From NCBI GenBank assembly GCA_033439265.1, contig JAVTVX010000016.1, positions 20,072,701-20,136,700 of the forward strand: 64,000 bases of DNA. Reading direction: 5' to 3'. The notes under the pieces were generated by a model. That model had not been told where the DNA came from and did no database searches. It saw nothing but the letters and a program-made list of their open reading frames with translations. The position numbers and the translations under genes were made by a program. The first letter of the stretch is position 1, and each line of letters begins with the position of its first letter. This document shows positions 9,763 to 22,276 of this stretch, in pieces. This DNA comes from Dillenia suffruticosa. Its lineage: Eukaryota; Streptophyta; Magnoliopsida; Dilleniales; Dilleniaceae.

Positions 9763-12549
9763 TTAACAAGTTTTCACAAGCTTAGCTTGCCATGTTCGCC
9801 AGACCAACCATCCATTTTCTCCAATTATTGGATCCACAAGCATTCTTTTTAAGACTGCCTTTTTGGATCTCTCAGGACTATCTTTGGGAACCAGACTTCT
9901 CATTGGCAGCTCAGGGCTCCCAGTTTCTGTAGCCTGCACAACTTGATTTATCATCTCTAGAACTTCACTCATCTTAGGCCGTGTTTTTGGGTGGCGAGCC
10001 AAGCATTTGTTGGCTATGGCAGCTAATTTCTGAGCAGACTTGAGATTGTACTTCTCTTCGAGCCTTGGATCCAAGATTAGCCTGAATTTTTTCTCTGCGA
10101 GGTGTGGCCTGACCCATTCTAAAAGGTTCTGTTCATTCTTGGGGCGGATCCGATCTAAGGGTCGCCGGCCAGTGATTAGTTCATAAAGGAAAACTCCATA
10201 GCTCCATATGTCACTCTTGCAGGTGAGGCGTCCTGTGTGCACGTATTCTGGTGCAGCATATCCCACAGTTCCTACAACCTGTACCATTATCCAGAAAATG
10301 TGGGAGAGCAAGTTGAGCATCAGCCGAAGTTACATTAATCTTCAGAAAAGAAATAGCATGTACATTGAAGTTGCGAGTGGCTAAAGAACAAGCTAATGAT
10401 GCATCTGATATTGTGCTTCAGATACTTACTGCTGTTGAAACATGGCTTAATCCATCTGACGGGCCTAGCCTAGCCAACCCAAAATCTGACAGCTTTGCAT
10501 TCCACTCACTGTCCAGGAGAATATTTGAAGATTTGAAATCCCTGAAGATAATCTGCAGAAAGAAAAAATGAAAAAGATATTATCACAACTTATTCACATT
10601 TTGACCACAATGACCTGATGCAAGGTCATCACTTCCCTTCAAAGTTCATGTACCATGCACAATAATTGGTCTGTAGTGAGCTAATACTGAGCACTGCCTA
10701 GGAACCATGGGTATAGGATTGCATAGTAAACAAATGTGGAATCAACAAAAGCATTTTGTTCTAAAACAATCTTATATTTTTTAATATGCTACTGCAAGAA
10801 ATATACATGTGAGAATTCAACATACCAAGATCAACGTGGTTCGATGCACAGAAGTTGGGTAATAACCTCCTAATTAGTCGCTTCTTAAGGTATAATGGAT
10901 AGCAAAAAAGAGTTACAAACAGCCTCCCTGAAGCCTTGCCAAGATGGATGAGTGTTCATAGCATGAATTAACTTGATTGTACTTCTCCTAATATATTATC
11001 CCGAAAATATTTTCTGGAACACTATCACATTGTTATCGACAAAAATGATGAAGCATGAAAACAGGACTCCAAACAAACAATGAACAAGCAAGTCCACAAG
11101 GACCTCACACCAAGCATACATTTTGAAGGATCACCAAATGACAAATGTGGACAAAATTACCATCCAGACTGCACAGTTCCTATTACTAGTTTTAAGTGTT
11201 ATCAGCCCCATTTATATGGAAGCACCCAAGTTCAGAATCTATTGCTTTCAGGCTTGAGTCGGGCATCATATAAGACACCCTGCAGTGGTCGTGATTGTGA
11301 CAATGATCATGCACTAAGCTTGTATCAACTCTTTATCTCAAGCCCCAAATTAAGATTAACTTGAAGAAAGCTCTGGCAATTCATCTCAGCCACAGCCTTT
11401 CCTACAAACCAGTAAATAGGAGAGAGCAAAATGCTGCCAAAATAAAGACGTTACCTGGAACTCCATTTCTTCATGAAGATATGCTAAACCACGAGCAGTA
11501 TCTTGGGCTATTCTTAGTCTAATAGTCCATGGAAGAGTAGCCTGAAACCGTGTTGATAAGTGATCCTGCACACTCCTGTTGGGCATGTACTCATATACCA
11601 ATAGCCGTTGGATTCCTCGTTCATCATCTTCTGCACAATAGCCTACTAGTTTGACAAGATTTGGGTGTTGAAGAACCCCAAGAACATTTACTTCTGTCAC
11701 CCATTCTTTATGCCCCTGGACAGTAATATGTACAATTTACTTCAGCATTCAAACTGAGGAAAAAAAATGGAGTATGAAATCTTTCAGGGAAGAAAACGTT
11801 GGCCTGAGCAAACTAAGGGGCATAAGTAATATGTAACATCCATAAATGTTTAAAAAAATGGATGTTATACTAGTAAATTTTGGCATTGAATGCAATTTTT
11901 TCTTCCAGTAGAGGCAACCCTCCACTGCATAAATAATGGTAAAAATACAAAACAAAGAAATCATAGTGCATTTAATATTCCTGCCATCCATATAGCTAGT
12001 TATGTTAGAATATCTAAATCTATAGGATCGAAGAGCAAGAGAAACTTTAAGCCAGATAGATGAATAAAGATAAAGAAATTATAGTAAAGGGTTTTCAGTT
12101 CTAGACAACCTATAAAATGCAACAGGTCTAGAGTTATAAGAAAAACTCAACGGAATAAACCTTGCCTGCAAACCTCTTCTGCTCAATTGTTTAACAGCAA
12201 TGTCAATCTTCTTATGTGGATCTTCTGAACTTCGGATCAAACCCCTATATACAGCCCCAAATCCACCCTCTCCGACCATCAGGGAATGACTAAAATTCTT
12301 TGTTGCTGACTTAAGCTCTGCGAACGTAAAGACTCGAAGATTATTGGCCTTCCGAGATAAACATGCAAACGAGTTCCTTGTGGTTATGGATGATTCTGTA
12401 CTAATCTCAGATGAGACATTGTGAGAATTGAATTCAGATCCAGATCTCCTCATCGTATCAGACATTGAAGTAGAGGAGCGGTTTGACATAGACTTTGCTG
12501 TCTTTGGTTCATCATGTTTCTCTCCGCCGCATAAAGGACAACACCTCAT
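9763..12549 (-). CDS. Receptor-like cytoplasmic kinase VII, PCRK1-like
   Basis: The gene encodes a cytoplasmic Ser/Thr kinase closest to the PCRK1/PBL19 group, known in Arabidopsis for signalling below pattern-recognition receptors at the plasma membrane. Four exons on the minus strand are 12166-12549, 11455-11715, 10430-10552 and 9763-10278, all phase 0, giving 427 residues. The N-terminus MRCCPLCGG has clustered cysteines suited to S-acylation and no Gly2. Ser-rich residues 20-60 follow. Motifs: [11 protein letters not shown] (93-103), IAVK (Lys 120), the RLCK-VII variant FRDFKSSN in place of HRD (218-225), SDFGLARLG (from 237) and GYAAPEY. All catalytic residues are present, so it should be active. 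Intron 1 (11716-12165) uses a GC donor (CAG then GCAAGG); the nearby GT would create an immediate stop. The homologue's exon order matches, which supports the model. Which PBL paralogue it is stays open. Confidence 0.92.
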
Positions 12550-12704
12550 AGCCTGAATATGGTAGCTCCTTCACTACAACGTAGCAGAATGAACAATCCT
12601 GAGCAAGAATTGTAGGAATTAATTATGCCATAGGAACGCCTCATAGCAAACATCATATATTTGCATCAAAACTGTAGGAAAACTAAATGAATAAAGCTGA
12701 CATA

Positions 12705-12938
12705 ATCACATTCTTTATTTTTTTATTTATTTTATTTTCTGTTTGCTCAATTTACACAATTAGAACTTCTCTCCAGACAATAGGGTGCTTCCACCTCAGA
12801 GCTAAAACAGATAAATTCTTTATCACATTCTTTAATATTTTATTTATTTTTATTTTATGTTTGCTCAATTTACACAATTAGAACCTCTCTCCAGACAATG
12901 GGGTGCTTCCACCACAGAGTTAAAATAGATAAACTTTT
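12705..12938. repeat. 117-bp tandem duplication
   Basis: Two adjacent copies (12705-12821 and 12822-12938) share a T-rich first half, TTTGCTCAATTTACACAATT, and CTCTCCAGACAAT-GGGTGC. They differ by scattered substitutions, so the duplication is not recent. It lies in the proposed leader intron of the kinase gene. Confidence 0.85.
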
Positions 12939-13044
12939 GGTTCTTGCTTATTCGCAAGACACACTAGTCAGCTAATAAGGATACCGACCGTGCAAACCCA
13001 ACAAATTTCCATAAGTTCTTTATGCGCAAAATACAAAGAAACAA

Positions 13045-13127
13045 GCCAATGAGCTATTGGTCAATTGGAGCCGTCCCCCCTCTCTATGTAAAGGTCATGA
13101 GTTCGAGCCTCTCTATGTACCAAAACA
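13045..13127 (+). mobile_element. tRNA-sized SINE with 17-bp target duplication
   Basis: An 83-bp insertion has box A-like GAGCTATTGGTCAATTGGAG, box B GAGTTCGAGCC and a 3' end GTACCAAAAC. It is flanked by the perfect 17-bp repeat AAAATACAAAGAAACAA (13028-13044 and 13128-13144), the hallmark of LINE-mobilised insertion. The body is only about as long as a tRNA. Confidence 0.75.
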
Positions 13128-13182
13128 AAAATACAAAGAAACAACAAAAGTACCAAAACAAAAATACAAAGAAACAACAAAA
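13117..13182. repeat. 33-bp tandem duplication at SINE end
   Basis: A 33-bp unit starting GTACCAAAACAAAAATACAA occurs twice in a row (13117-13149, 13150-13182). It covers the SINE 3' end plus its right target-site copy, so it arose after the SINE inserted. Confidence 0.85.
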
Positions 13183-14166
13183 GTACGATACACATGCATT
13201 TGCATAATTTATGGTGGTATGCTTCATTGAGGTAACATCTCCTTTTATTGTATTGTTGGAGAATAGCAATTCACAGAATATATCAGCAGAAGTACTAAAA
13301 CTCATAATTCTTCAAATGCAAGGTAAAATAGGGGCAGCAATTCCCACAGAGGCTTCTAAAATCACCTAGGATTTCATTTATTATGGTTAATGTGGCAAAT
13401 GCAATCTAGTCATCCAATCAAACAAAACTAAAAATAAAATAACAAAAATACAAGGTTCCCGATGTTTTTAGGCTGTAAATTCAAGATAAAAAAAAAAAAA
13501 AGAAAACAAACGCTTCAAAAAAGAAGTTTTTTCCTTAAGAAAATCAATTCCCTGTATTCCCGTAACCTTAACACAGTTTGACAGCTACACCACTAAAGTG
13601 GGTTCCGGAAAATCAACCACGACCTCATCTCCTACGCCCAGAAAGTTCATGTTGTCTAAATTTCCCAAATTCTCACACAAATAAACACACACCCACAAGG
13701 CAAGTAAGGGCTCTCTGAAGCCACCCAGAACTTCACCAAATTTTCTACGACCTTGCTCGAGAAAACAAAAAAATTACGAACCACCCATACAATTTCATGA
13801 CATAAACACATATAAATTCAATTTTTAAGACCCATTAGAGGAAATGAAGAAAAGACACTAACCTGAGACCTCCAGAGAAGTTTTAAGAACAATCATAGCA
13901 CCTGAGAAATTCAAAAAAAAAAGAAAAGGGTTTATAAGAAAATCACAAAATCTCAAAAAGCGAGTGGAGAGAATCAAGAGGACAACGAGCATCCCATGAT
14001 CTCATAAAAGTCAATACATGGCGGCTGGAATTTTGTTCACCAACCAAGAACCCCGTTTGGATAAAATTGTAATAAAAAAGAGTGGATAAAATAGTAATAA
14101 AAAAGAGGATTTGAGGAAGCTCCGGAGAAGGTGTGAAAAGGATTTTAAGAAAGCGAAAACCGAGTA

Positions 14167-14168
<2 letters not shown>

Positions 14169-14198
<30 letters not shown>
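14169..14198. repeat. (GA)n microsatellite
   Basis: A pure GA run upstream of the kinase leader, in the probable promoter/5'UTR region. Confidence 0.95.
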
Positions 14199-14199
<1 letters not shown>

Positions 14200-14405
14200 G
14201 CCAAGGAGACAAAATCTTCCTTCCCTGATTTAATAACCTCAAATTCAAATTTCTATAGGACAAAAGAGAGAGAGATTGCATGAAAAGAAATGATGCATTG
14301 AGTCAACGTTGTCCCTGGGGGGTTGGATTTTTTTCTTTTTTCTTTTTCTGTCTTATTTTTTGGTAAGTAAAGTTACAGATGGCCGGCAGAAGTTAACAAG
14401 GACTG

Positions 14406-16686
14406 TGTAACCGCTTGAACATTTAGGTGGATATTTCAAGAATTAACGAACGGTTCAACTAACGGTAATAATTAAATCCAACTATAACAATCAATTACAA
14501 TTAAATCAAATTATAATAACAAAATTAGTTAGAATGATTAGGTTGATTGAATAACCAATCCATAGAAGTGTATTATCAATTGTAATTGGAAAAGAGTAGA
14601 CAATGAGATTTGTGATATTCTTCTCTTCTCTCTCTATTCTCTCTCTCCTCCCTTTCTGATTCCTCTCTCTCTTTACTTCATCCTCCCTCTCTCTTCCTCT
14701 ACCTCTTTCTTTCTTCCTATAATTCCTTCTGGGTTCACCTACCACAAGATATACAGTCGACGGGCTGTGAAAAGCCAGCTGACTATTAGCTCATGGTTGA
14801 CCACCACATTTCCCGGTTGACCGTCAATCTACTCCTAGTCAATCACCTCCTTGCAAGCAGCCAACCGCCTAGGTTTATGAGAAAAGTGGTATCAGAGCAT
14901 TAATTCCTTGGCTACTTCAAAAAATTCAATGATAGATAGCACTCGATACAAAACTCTCAAAGATCAAATTAGAAAACAAGAAAACAAAATGTTAGAATAG
15001 GTGAATGAATTTAAAAAACACAAACTACAAGTCGAAGAAAGGTTCAAAGATATCGAAATGAAGTTAGAAGGTATATCTCAGAATTAGAACAAAAAAATAG
15101 TGTCTATCATGATTAGTGTAGATATCAAATTTAGTTCAATTTTTAAAATATTAAACAAAGAAAAATTGAAAAACCAAAAAACGATAAGGCCTCTAAGTCA
15201 CATATTCTGTCAACTCCGTCACAAGGTAGAATAAGGATAGAATTTGGATCCCAAACATTGAGAAAAGATCCTGTGGGTTGTGGTTTATTGCCGAATTCCC
15301 CAAGAATAGAACTTTCATTATTTGTTAGAGAAAATCCAAGGATGTGGTTAAAGAAATACCAAAAATTTTTTAATATTTACCAAATTCTTACCACCGATAC
15401 CATAGAAATGTTACTCGAGAGAACAAGTTAGCCAAACAAGAGATTAGTTTGGAAGAATTCTCAACAAAGTTGTGTCTAAGATTTCAAACAAGGGTTCTAA
15501 GACGAAGTTGATGAATTTAATAAATTGCAACAAAATAGACGTTTATCTGAATACCAAGAGAGATTTGAAGAGTTATGATTAGTAATGCTACAAAAGAATC
15601 TCAAGTTAACCGAGTCCTATTTCATTTCAAGTTTCATGAGTGGATTAAGGGAAGACATCTAATCAATGTTGAGAATAATACAAGCATTTGAGATAGCAAC
15701 ACTTCATGAACAATAAACAAAGAGAGGCTAGCCTAAAAAGGAGTTGAGACATCGGAGAAACAAGAATTGAGATCAAGAATTTGGAAGAAGCAATGACCAT
15801 GTCCATGAACACTCATATAAAGGAAAAGGAGCATCAAATGAAATTGAATTTGAACACAAAACACCCAGGATTTCATCCTAATAAATGCAGTTCAGAAAAG
15901 TTAATAATCTCTGTTACAAATGTGGAGATAAATACATGTCTAGACACCAATGCAAACTTAAACACCTCAATGTATTGATAGCAGCTGAAGAAGAGGAGGA
16001 TCTAGAGGAACAACCGGTTTGTAATCCAATTGGTAATCAGGAGAATCATTGAGAGGAACAACCCGTCTATCATCGAGGCTTCCAACCTTAAGGAGAAGGT
16101 GTTTCTCCTTGGGAAGAGTTCATTTGGGAAGACATAAACTTCATCAAGGTACAGGCTTCCAACCTTAAAGAGAAGGTGTTTCTCTGAAAGGGAGAGAAAT
16201 TGTAACAACTTGGTCATTTAGCTAGGCATTTCAAAAATTAACGACTAGTTCAATTAATTGTAATAACCAAACTCAATTATAACAACCAATTGCAATTAAA
16301 CCAAATTGTAATAACAAGATTAGTTATTTGCTTAAGTTGGTTGAATAACCAATCCACAAAGTGTATAAACAGTTGGTTGTAATTTGAAATAAGTAGACAA
16401 TAAGATTTGTGATTTTCTCCTCTTTGTTCACCATTCTCTCTCTCTCTCCCTCTTTTTCTGATTCCTCTCTCTCAGCTTCTTCCTTTCTCTCTCTTTTTGT
16501 CCAGCTCTTTCTTTCTTCCAATAATTCCTTCTCTGTTTCACTTTCCACAAAGCTCTATAATCGACCGGATGTGAAAAGCCAGCCGACCATCAGCCCATGG
16601 TTGACCACCATATTTCCTAGTCGACCGTCAATCTACTCCCAATCAACTGCCTCCCAACAAGCCACCAACCACTTGGGTTTGTGACA
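14406..16686 (+). mobile_element. LTR retrotransposon fossil (Ty3/gypsy-like gag), broken
   Basis: Two direct repeats of about 480 bp bound the element: 14406-14882 and 16201-16686. Each starts TGTAAC and contains CT-rich and GTTGACC-rich blocks. Just inside the left one, TGGTATCAGAGC (14887-14898) matches the initiator-Met tRNA primer site. A purine-rich tract (16187-16200) precedes the right one. The interior carries a degraded gag-like region with a zinc-knuckle-type motif near 15915; no polymerase region is apparent, so it looks like a short, non-autonomous-type element. It is broken, with several breaks. The two LTRs differ at roughly one position in six over a stretch compared by eye, mostly transitions, so it is old. 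No convincing target-site duplication was seen. Confidence 0.85.
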
Positions 16687-17286
16687 AAATTGATCGATGA
16701 ATGAAGAATACAGGATCAGAAAAAGTGAAACTCCCAACTTTTCAAGTTGTTATAGATCAATTATGGTTGGACTATATTTGGGAAATATAATTTTGTTTCA
16801 TAATTTAATGAAAATTAGTGTAAAAAACCATTGGATCCACCTTAAAATTCAAAACTTAAATAAATTAACAGCTTTTAAATTTCATAATATAAGTTATTGA
16901 AAGTATAAATATATTAATAATTAATAATATCCTTTTAAATGTCAGTTTAAAAAACTTATTTTATTTCATGACAACCAAATTCATAAAATTCCAACTTATA
17001 ATTTTTTAAGCAGCATTAGGCATCTTAATTAAAATATAAACGAGTCATATTAAGCATTTAACAATAGATTTTAAATATTTTTGAGTATATAGTATTTATT
17101 TTTTGAGAACATTATACGTTTTCTTTTTTCTATTATTATTATTCTATTAAGAGATTATATGAAATTTCAAACCATTACAGGGGAAAAAAATTTCAGACAT
17201 GACTAGGTCAAATAGCTGGCGATAGCAATTTTTATTATATTAGCTATCAAACATTGATTAATACTAGAAAATATATTTTATGATTC

Positions 17287-17287
17287 A

Positions 17288-17326
<39 letters not shown>
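17287..17326. repeat. (AT)n microsatellite
   Basis: About 20 AT units. Confidence 0.95.
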
Positions 17327-17330
<4 letters not shown>

Positions 17331-18687
17331 AAATGAGTGACCAAACACACATTTGAATTGTAACGAGTTTAGTATAATAATTCAAAATTCCTTTTGCAGA
17401 CTTATTCATGAAATCCAGAATGAACTAGAAATTGAATATTTTATTTTTTTGATACTTAGTAAAATGAAATGCTTCGGATCATTGCTATTTGTGGTGGTTT
17501 TCTTTTTTAGAAATGTTTAGGGTTCAAAGCAGATTGACTTTGATTATGTTTGAGATCAATTCAACCGAGTTTGTGTCGACCGTCTTGTCCAATATAGTTC
17601 CCTTGGATTCTGAGCTCCATATATCCGGGAATACAAACACCTAATTAAAATAACCAAATAGTGAAGAGAACTACATATAAGTTCAAAAATCTTAATTGAA
17701 TTCAATTTATTTTATTTTTACATATAATATTTTTTAATTAAAATAACCAAATTTATTATAATATTATAAATTGTATAAGTAAAAGTTAAATTTATCTATA
17801 GAAAACTAAAATTATTAATATATTAATATTATTTTTTATGAACATCAAGTTGATTCTAATTTAATTTTTATGAACTTCTTTCGAAATTATGATACAGTGG
17901 ATACGGAATTTTTTATTTTTACTTGTATTTGTTATAAGAAATTTAATTCAAAAAAATATTATTTAAATAGTGAGATTAAATATTAATAAATATCTTGACT
18001 AATTTAAAACTAATTTATATAAAATAATTAAGTGTCGAAATTCATTTCTAGTTTCATTTCTCATGTACCTAAATTGGACAATTCCATTACTGATTTTTTG
18101 ACTCATCAAGATGTTTCTTGCGAGCTTCTTTTTTGAGATTAGTTATAATTTGATTTTTAGTATTCGTTAATAAATTTTCATATTATTAAGAAAATAATTA
18201 AATGTGAATTTATGATATTGTGAAAATTTAGTTTAACTATAAACTAAAATACCACACCACAAGGGAAAGTATTGGGACCTCATATGGGAATTTAAATAAA
18301 AATTAATAAAAATTTGAAAAATATCACTAAAAATAATAAATTTATTGCTAAAAATTTTTAAAATACCATTAAAATTCTTTAAAATATTGTTTATTTTCAA
18401 AAATTATAATATTCGCCTTTGAAATAATTATAATAAATTACATTTTACTCCTATTGAAATAATTTTCTCTAACAATATTTATGATATTATCCTGGCCATA
18501 CACACCTTAATCACATAGAATAATTAGTATAATTGAGAGCTCATCTACCATTTTGACTTCACAAAATATGAAAACTCTTCTCAGCCACTGCTAGTCGTTG
18601 GTTCCTTATGATATTCAGACATCTGTTGGATATTGTTTCCTATCATTTATTATTTGACAACAACAGAACTATCACAAGAAATTCGTG

Positions 18688-18868
18688 TTTTAGTTGGTCA
18701 AGCGGTCAAGTATTTTGTATCTTTTAAATAAAATCTTAAATATAAATATTATATATAGTAAAAATAGATATCAAGAAAGTTTTATCCTTAAGGGATCCAA
18801 ATCGACTTGAATCAAATTTTGTTAAATTTAAAGTATTTATCAGATATCAGTGTTAAATGAAAAAAAAC
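18688..18868 (+). repeat. AT-rich SINE-like family, copy A
   Basis: It begins with a box A-like TTAGTTGGTCAAGCGG and includes AGTAAAAATAGATATCAAGA, GGGATCCAAATCGACTTGAA and TTTATCAGATATCAGTG, then an A-rich tail. The middle and end recur at 19165, 19487, 21047, 40060 and 51484, defining a dispersed family of about 160-180 bp. Confidence 0.6.
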
Positions 18869-19164
18869 AAACTTACAATAGAAGTTTTGAAATAGAAAGA
18901 GAATTGAGGAGAAAAATTATAGTTGAAAAGAAGTGGATAGTATTTGCAGAATTGTTGAAAACTTATTTAGAAATTATAATATATCTTTAAATACGTGTCT
19001 TGCCTTTTATTTTTAAAAAAATTGATGATTTTTGAATTACTATAAACCCTTTTTTCAATAACTGATTAAATGATTTTTGGTGCTATTATTACCCATTAAT
19101 TAGTGTCTCATAATTATGTAAACATGAACATTGCTATGCAGAATTCTTTTAGCTTAGCGATATT

Positions 19165-19290
19165 TAGTTAGTTTAGTGGTTGAACAATGATAATTCTTAT
19201 ATGGGTTCGAGTATTATGTATAGTAAAATCATATACGATTTAATATTTATCAGATATCGATATTTTGTTAAAAAAAAAAAAAAAAGAACT
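19165..19290 (+). repeat. AT-rich SINE-like family, copy B
   Basis: Box A-like TTAGTTTAGTGGTTGAA and box B-like GGGTTCGAGTATT have about 30 bases between them. The end, TTTATCAGATATCGATATT plus 15 A, is nearly the same as copy A. The box pair makes a tRNA origin plausible. Confidence 0.6.
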
Positions 19291-19486
19291 TCTAAGATTA
19301 CATTTTGAAGCAATTAAAATATCCAACTTTTGCAAAAATAGGCAAAACTCAGTTTCTCGTGGAGCATGATTTCTTTACACTTGGAAAGTTACATTGAACA
19401 TGAGATAAGCATGAAATCATCTTTTAAAGTTATCTGCACCTTATTTTGTATATATATAATTTATATATATCAAATTCTTTTGAATT

Positions 19487-19634
19487 GAATGATCGGATAT
19501 TTTACTTTTTAACCAGACATTTTAAGTTTAAGTTTTTGAAAATGACGAAAAAGAATTTGAAAAAATCAATCCGAAAAATGGGTCCCACAGTAATCGAAAT
19601 GAATTAATAGAATAAAATTCGGATATCGATCGCG

Positions 19635-19649
<15 letters not shown>
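19487..19649 (+). repeat. AT-rich SINE-like family, copy C
   Basis: It shares the ACCAGACATTTTAAGTTTAA region, an AATCGAAATGAATTAATAGA block and the end GGATATCGATCG plus 14 A. An AT microsatellite follows directly. Confidence 0.5.
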
Positions 19650-19671
<22 letters not shown>

Positions 19672-21046
19672 TACAAACACTTAAGATAGATTTTCTATTC
19701 TATTAAAGAAAAAATGTGCTGAGGGTTTTAAAACGGCTTTCTGTTCTTTGTTAAAATATACATTAGGTTTCTAAATAATTTCACATTGATGGGTTTGGTA
19801 AATGTTAGCATCAAGGACCTGATATGACTTACCATCCAATTGCAGATGTCACTAAATGCATGTGCTTCCATGCTCGCCAAGCAAGCTATTTGAATGCGAA
19901 AGGCAACACGTAACAGGAACATGAATCAGTCCTTTAGAGAGAGAGAGAGAGAGAGAGAGGTAATGCGAATCCAAGCGCGGAATTGAAGTGTTCCATGTTT
20001 GAAGGGAACTCATGAAGATTTAGTTGAATGAGCAAATTTTGATATTCCGCGGATGATTTCATAAAGACTAACAACTTGTGGGTACAATAATAATATATTA
20101 AACTCTATTAATTAAAATTTTAAATTTAAATTTTAAAAATATAAAATATAAAATATAAAAAGAGTTAATCCTTAAATTTGATTTCGCTCGTATCGTATTA
20201 ATTGAATTTTTGAATAATAATATTCAAGAAAAAAATATTTCATAAACCAAGTCTACATAGTACAGGTTGATGAAAAGTTGACTTCTAATGCTACTCCAAT
20301 CCGTTTTGATCTTCTTTTTCTGGAGAGCAACCACCCCGAATGACATTTTCCTTACCCCACGCCATATGGAAATTAATTCCTATTACAGATCGAATTTATT
20401 CTCTTTTAATTATGTACACAATTTGAATTTTAGTTATTTGAATTTCTAATAGCATATTCAGCTCTATATTTATTCATTCGAGAAGCTTTAGAACCATTTT
20501 CGGATTTCAATTTTATGCTCGTTATATGTTGTGTTAGATTTTTTAATCAAATTTCAGATAACTGTCTTTTAAATAAAATTCTGTAAATAATTGAACTAAA
20601 TTAATCAGAATGTGATTTCGAATATTGATCATAGATTAAAAAATATATATAATTGATTAAATTTTGATAATTAGAAATACTTTCAACCCCTTTGCTATCA
20701 TGGAATTTATATCCCGACATTAAATGATAAAGCATGTTCATAGGAAAATCAATATACTAATTTTATAGTAGAGCACGATAACGAACCGTCTCTATTTGAC
20801 ATCAATCTTATTGTGATAATGAAAATCTGTTTTTTCATCGAGAAAAAAAAGGATATACCTAATAATTACAAACCTCACTTCATTTCTAAACTCAAATTTC
20901 ACCTAAGCATACTCCTAAAAATATTAACCTTTTTGTTCAAAGTTTTAAATGATAAAAAAAAATGGCAATTTGCAACTATGGTCGGGTCAAAGACTTGTGA
21001 CTATAAACAAGTAGCAAAGTAACAATGATCATATCAAATTTTTTTG

Positions 21047-21207
21047 GATCGAATGGTTGAATATTCTGTTATTTTAGTCAGAAATCTTGAGTTTGAATTC
21101 TAAAAACTGATGAAAAATGATTTAAAAGAGTCAAATTTTAAAATAAGTGAAATAATATTTAAACCGAATTAATCAAATAAAATTAAAAAAAATAATAAAA
21201 AAAAAGC
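21047..21207 (+). repeat. AT-rich SINE-like family, copy D
   Basis: It contains GAATGGTTGAATATTCTGTT, TTGAGTTTGAATTCT, and ACCGAATTAATCAAATAAAA before an A-rich tail, all shared with other members. Confidence 0.5.
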
Positions 21208-22276
21208 AACAATGACTATAGCAACAAGAGAAGGCACTTCGAATGTTACTTGACATATAAAATTATATGTTCAGATTTGAACATCAAACATTAATTATTT
21301 ATTATTATTTATTTTCTTTTTCCTTTAATCCAATAGGTTGACGTCTTCTTCATCGACTCGCTTTCGATGAAGAATTCACACGAGTTGACACTTCTCTTTT
21401 TTACTTAGTTTTAAAATATTGCGACGAAAAAGACGTAAAATGAGATATCACGGTGAAAATTTAACGGTCGAAGATTTTAACTATTTTATAACATTATTAA
21501 TATCATAGACAATTAAATAAAAAATTGTTGAAATTTGAAAATAATAAGTAAAATGGGTAAGGAATCCAAATTAATATTAGTAAAAAAAATTATAAAAAGC
21601 ATATTATATAGTATTTATTTTGAGAATATGTTGGCCTGAGTAGCTTCAACGCTCGTGATCCAAACTCCTCTCTCTCTCCCCCTGCGACGACGGACAATGT
21701 CGACTCTGACAATGAGGATGTCCAATCAGACATACACACAACTTCTCTTGCCGGCTCTCTCTTTCTGTAGGCCCCACCATTCTCTCCCCACTTCTCTCTC
21801 TCTCTCTCCAGTTACCCTTCTGTAATTCTCTTCTCGATTACTTCTAAGCCGTAAGCCTAACTTGACCTGGTCTGTTCTTTTCCTTCTCCTTGTTCATTTC
21901 AAATCTCCGAAGCATTCAATAGAACAGGGAAACTTCCATCTTTTTTCCTGAAAAAAATATTGAATTTTTCTAGTGTATATAAACCATTTGATAGCTAATT
22001 TGTATATATAAACCATTTGACAACTAATTCCTTCATTTTCCTCAGCTGGGTTTTTTTCTGGGTTTCTCCTGATTTCTGCAAATTTACACAAATTCACTAC
22101 ATTTGAATTTAAGTTTCATGCATTAAACCTCTGTTTTAACGAAACAACGAAACACCAACTTTAGAAATTGCCGGTTTTGTGTTGTATACAACCTTTTGAT
22201 TGCTTTGTCCTTCGATTTTATCAACTGGGCTTTCTGGGATTATTTTGATTTTGTTTACTTCACCCCTAAATTCACT

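Larger units (their letters stand above)
12574..13862 (-). other. Probable 5'UTR intron of the PCRK1-like gene
   Basis: On the minus strand, GGTCTCAG followed by GTTAGTG at 13862 is a good donor. GTTGTAG ending at 12574 is a good acceptor 24 bases before the ATG at 12549. Together they suggest a leader intron of about 1.3 kb. This is inference from splice signals only. Confidence 0.5.
16690..21650. other. AT-rich spacer with retroposon relics
   Basis: No gene was recognised across about 5 kb. The stretch is strongly AT-rich, with (AT)n at 17287-17326 and 19651-19672, a GA run at 19936-19958, and at least four degenerate SINE-like copies listed separately. The part from 21620 onward becomes CT-rich and is the probable promoter and leader of the ABCG gene. 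Confidence 0.5.

Noticed and set aside
14401-16691. 5-bp target-site duplication around the LTR element
   Set aside because: The bases before the left LTR (GACTG) and after the right LTR (AAATT) do not match.
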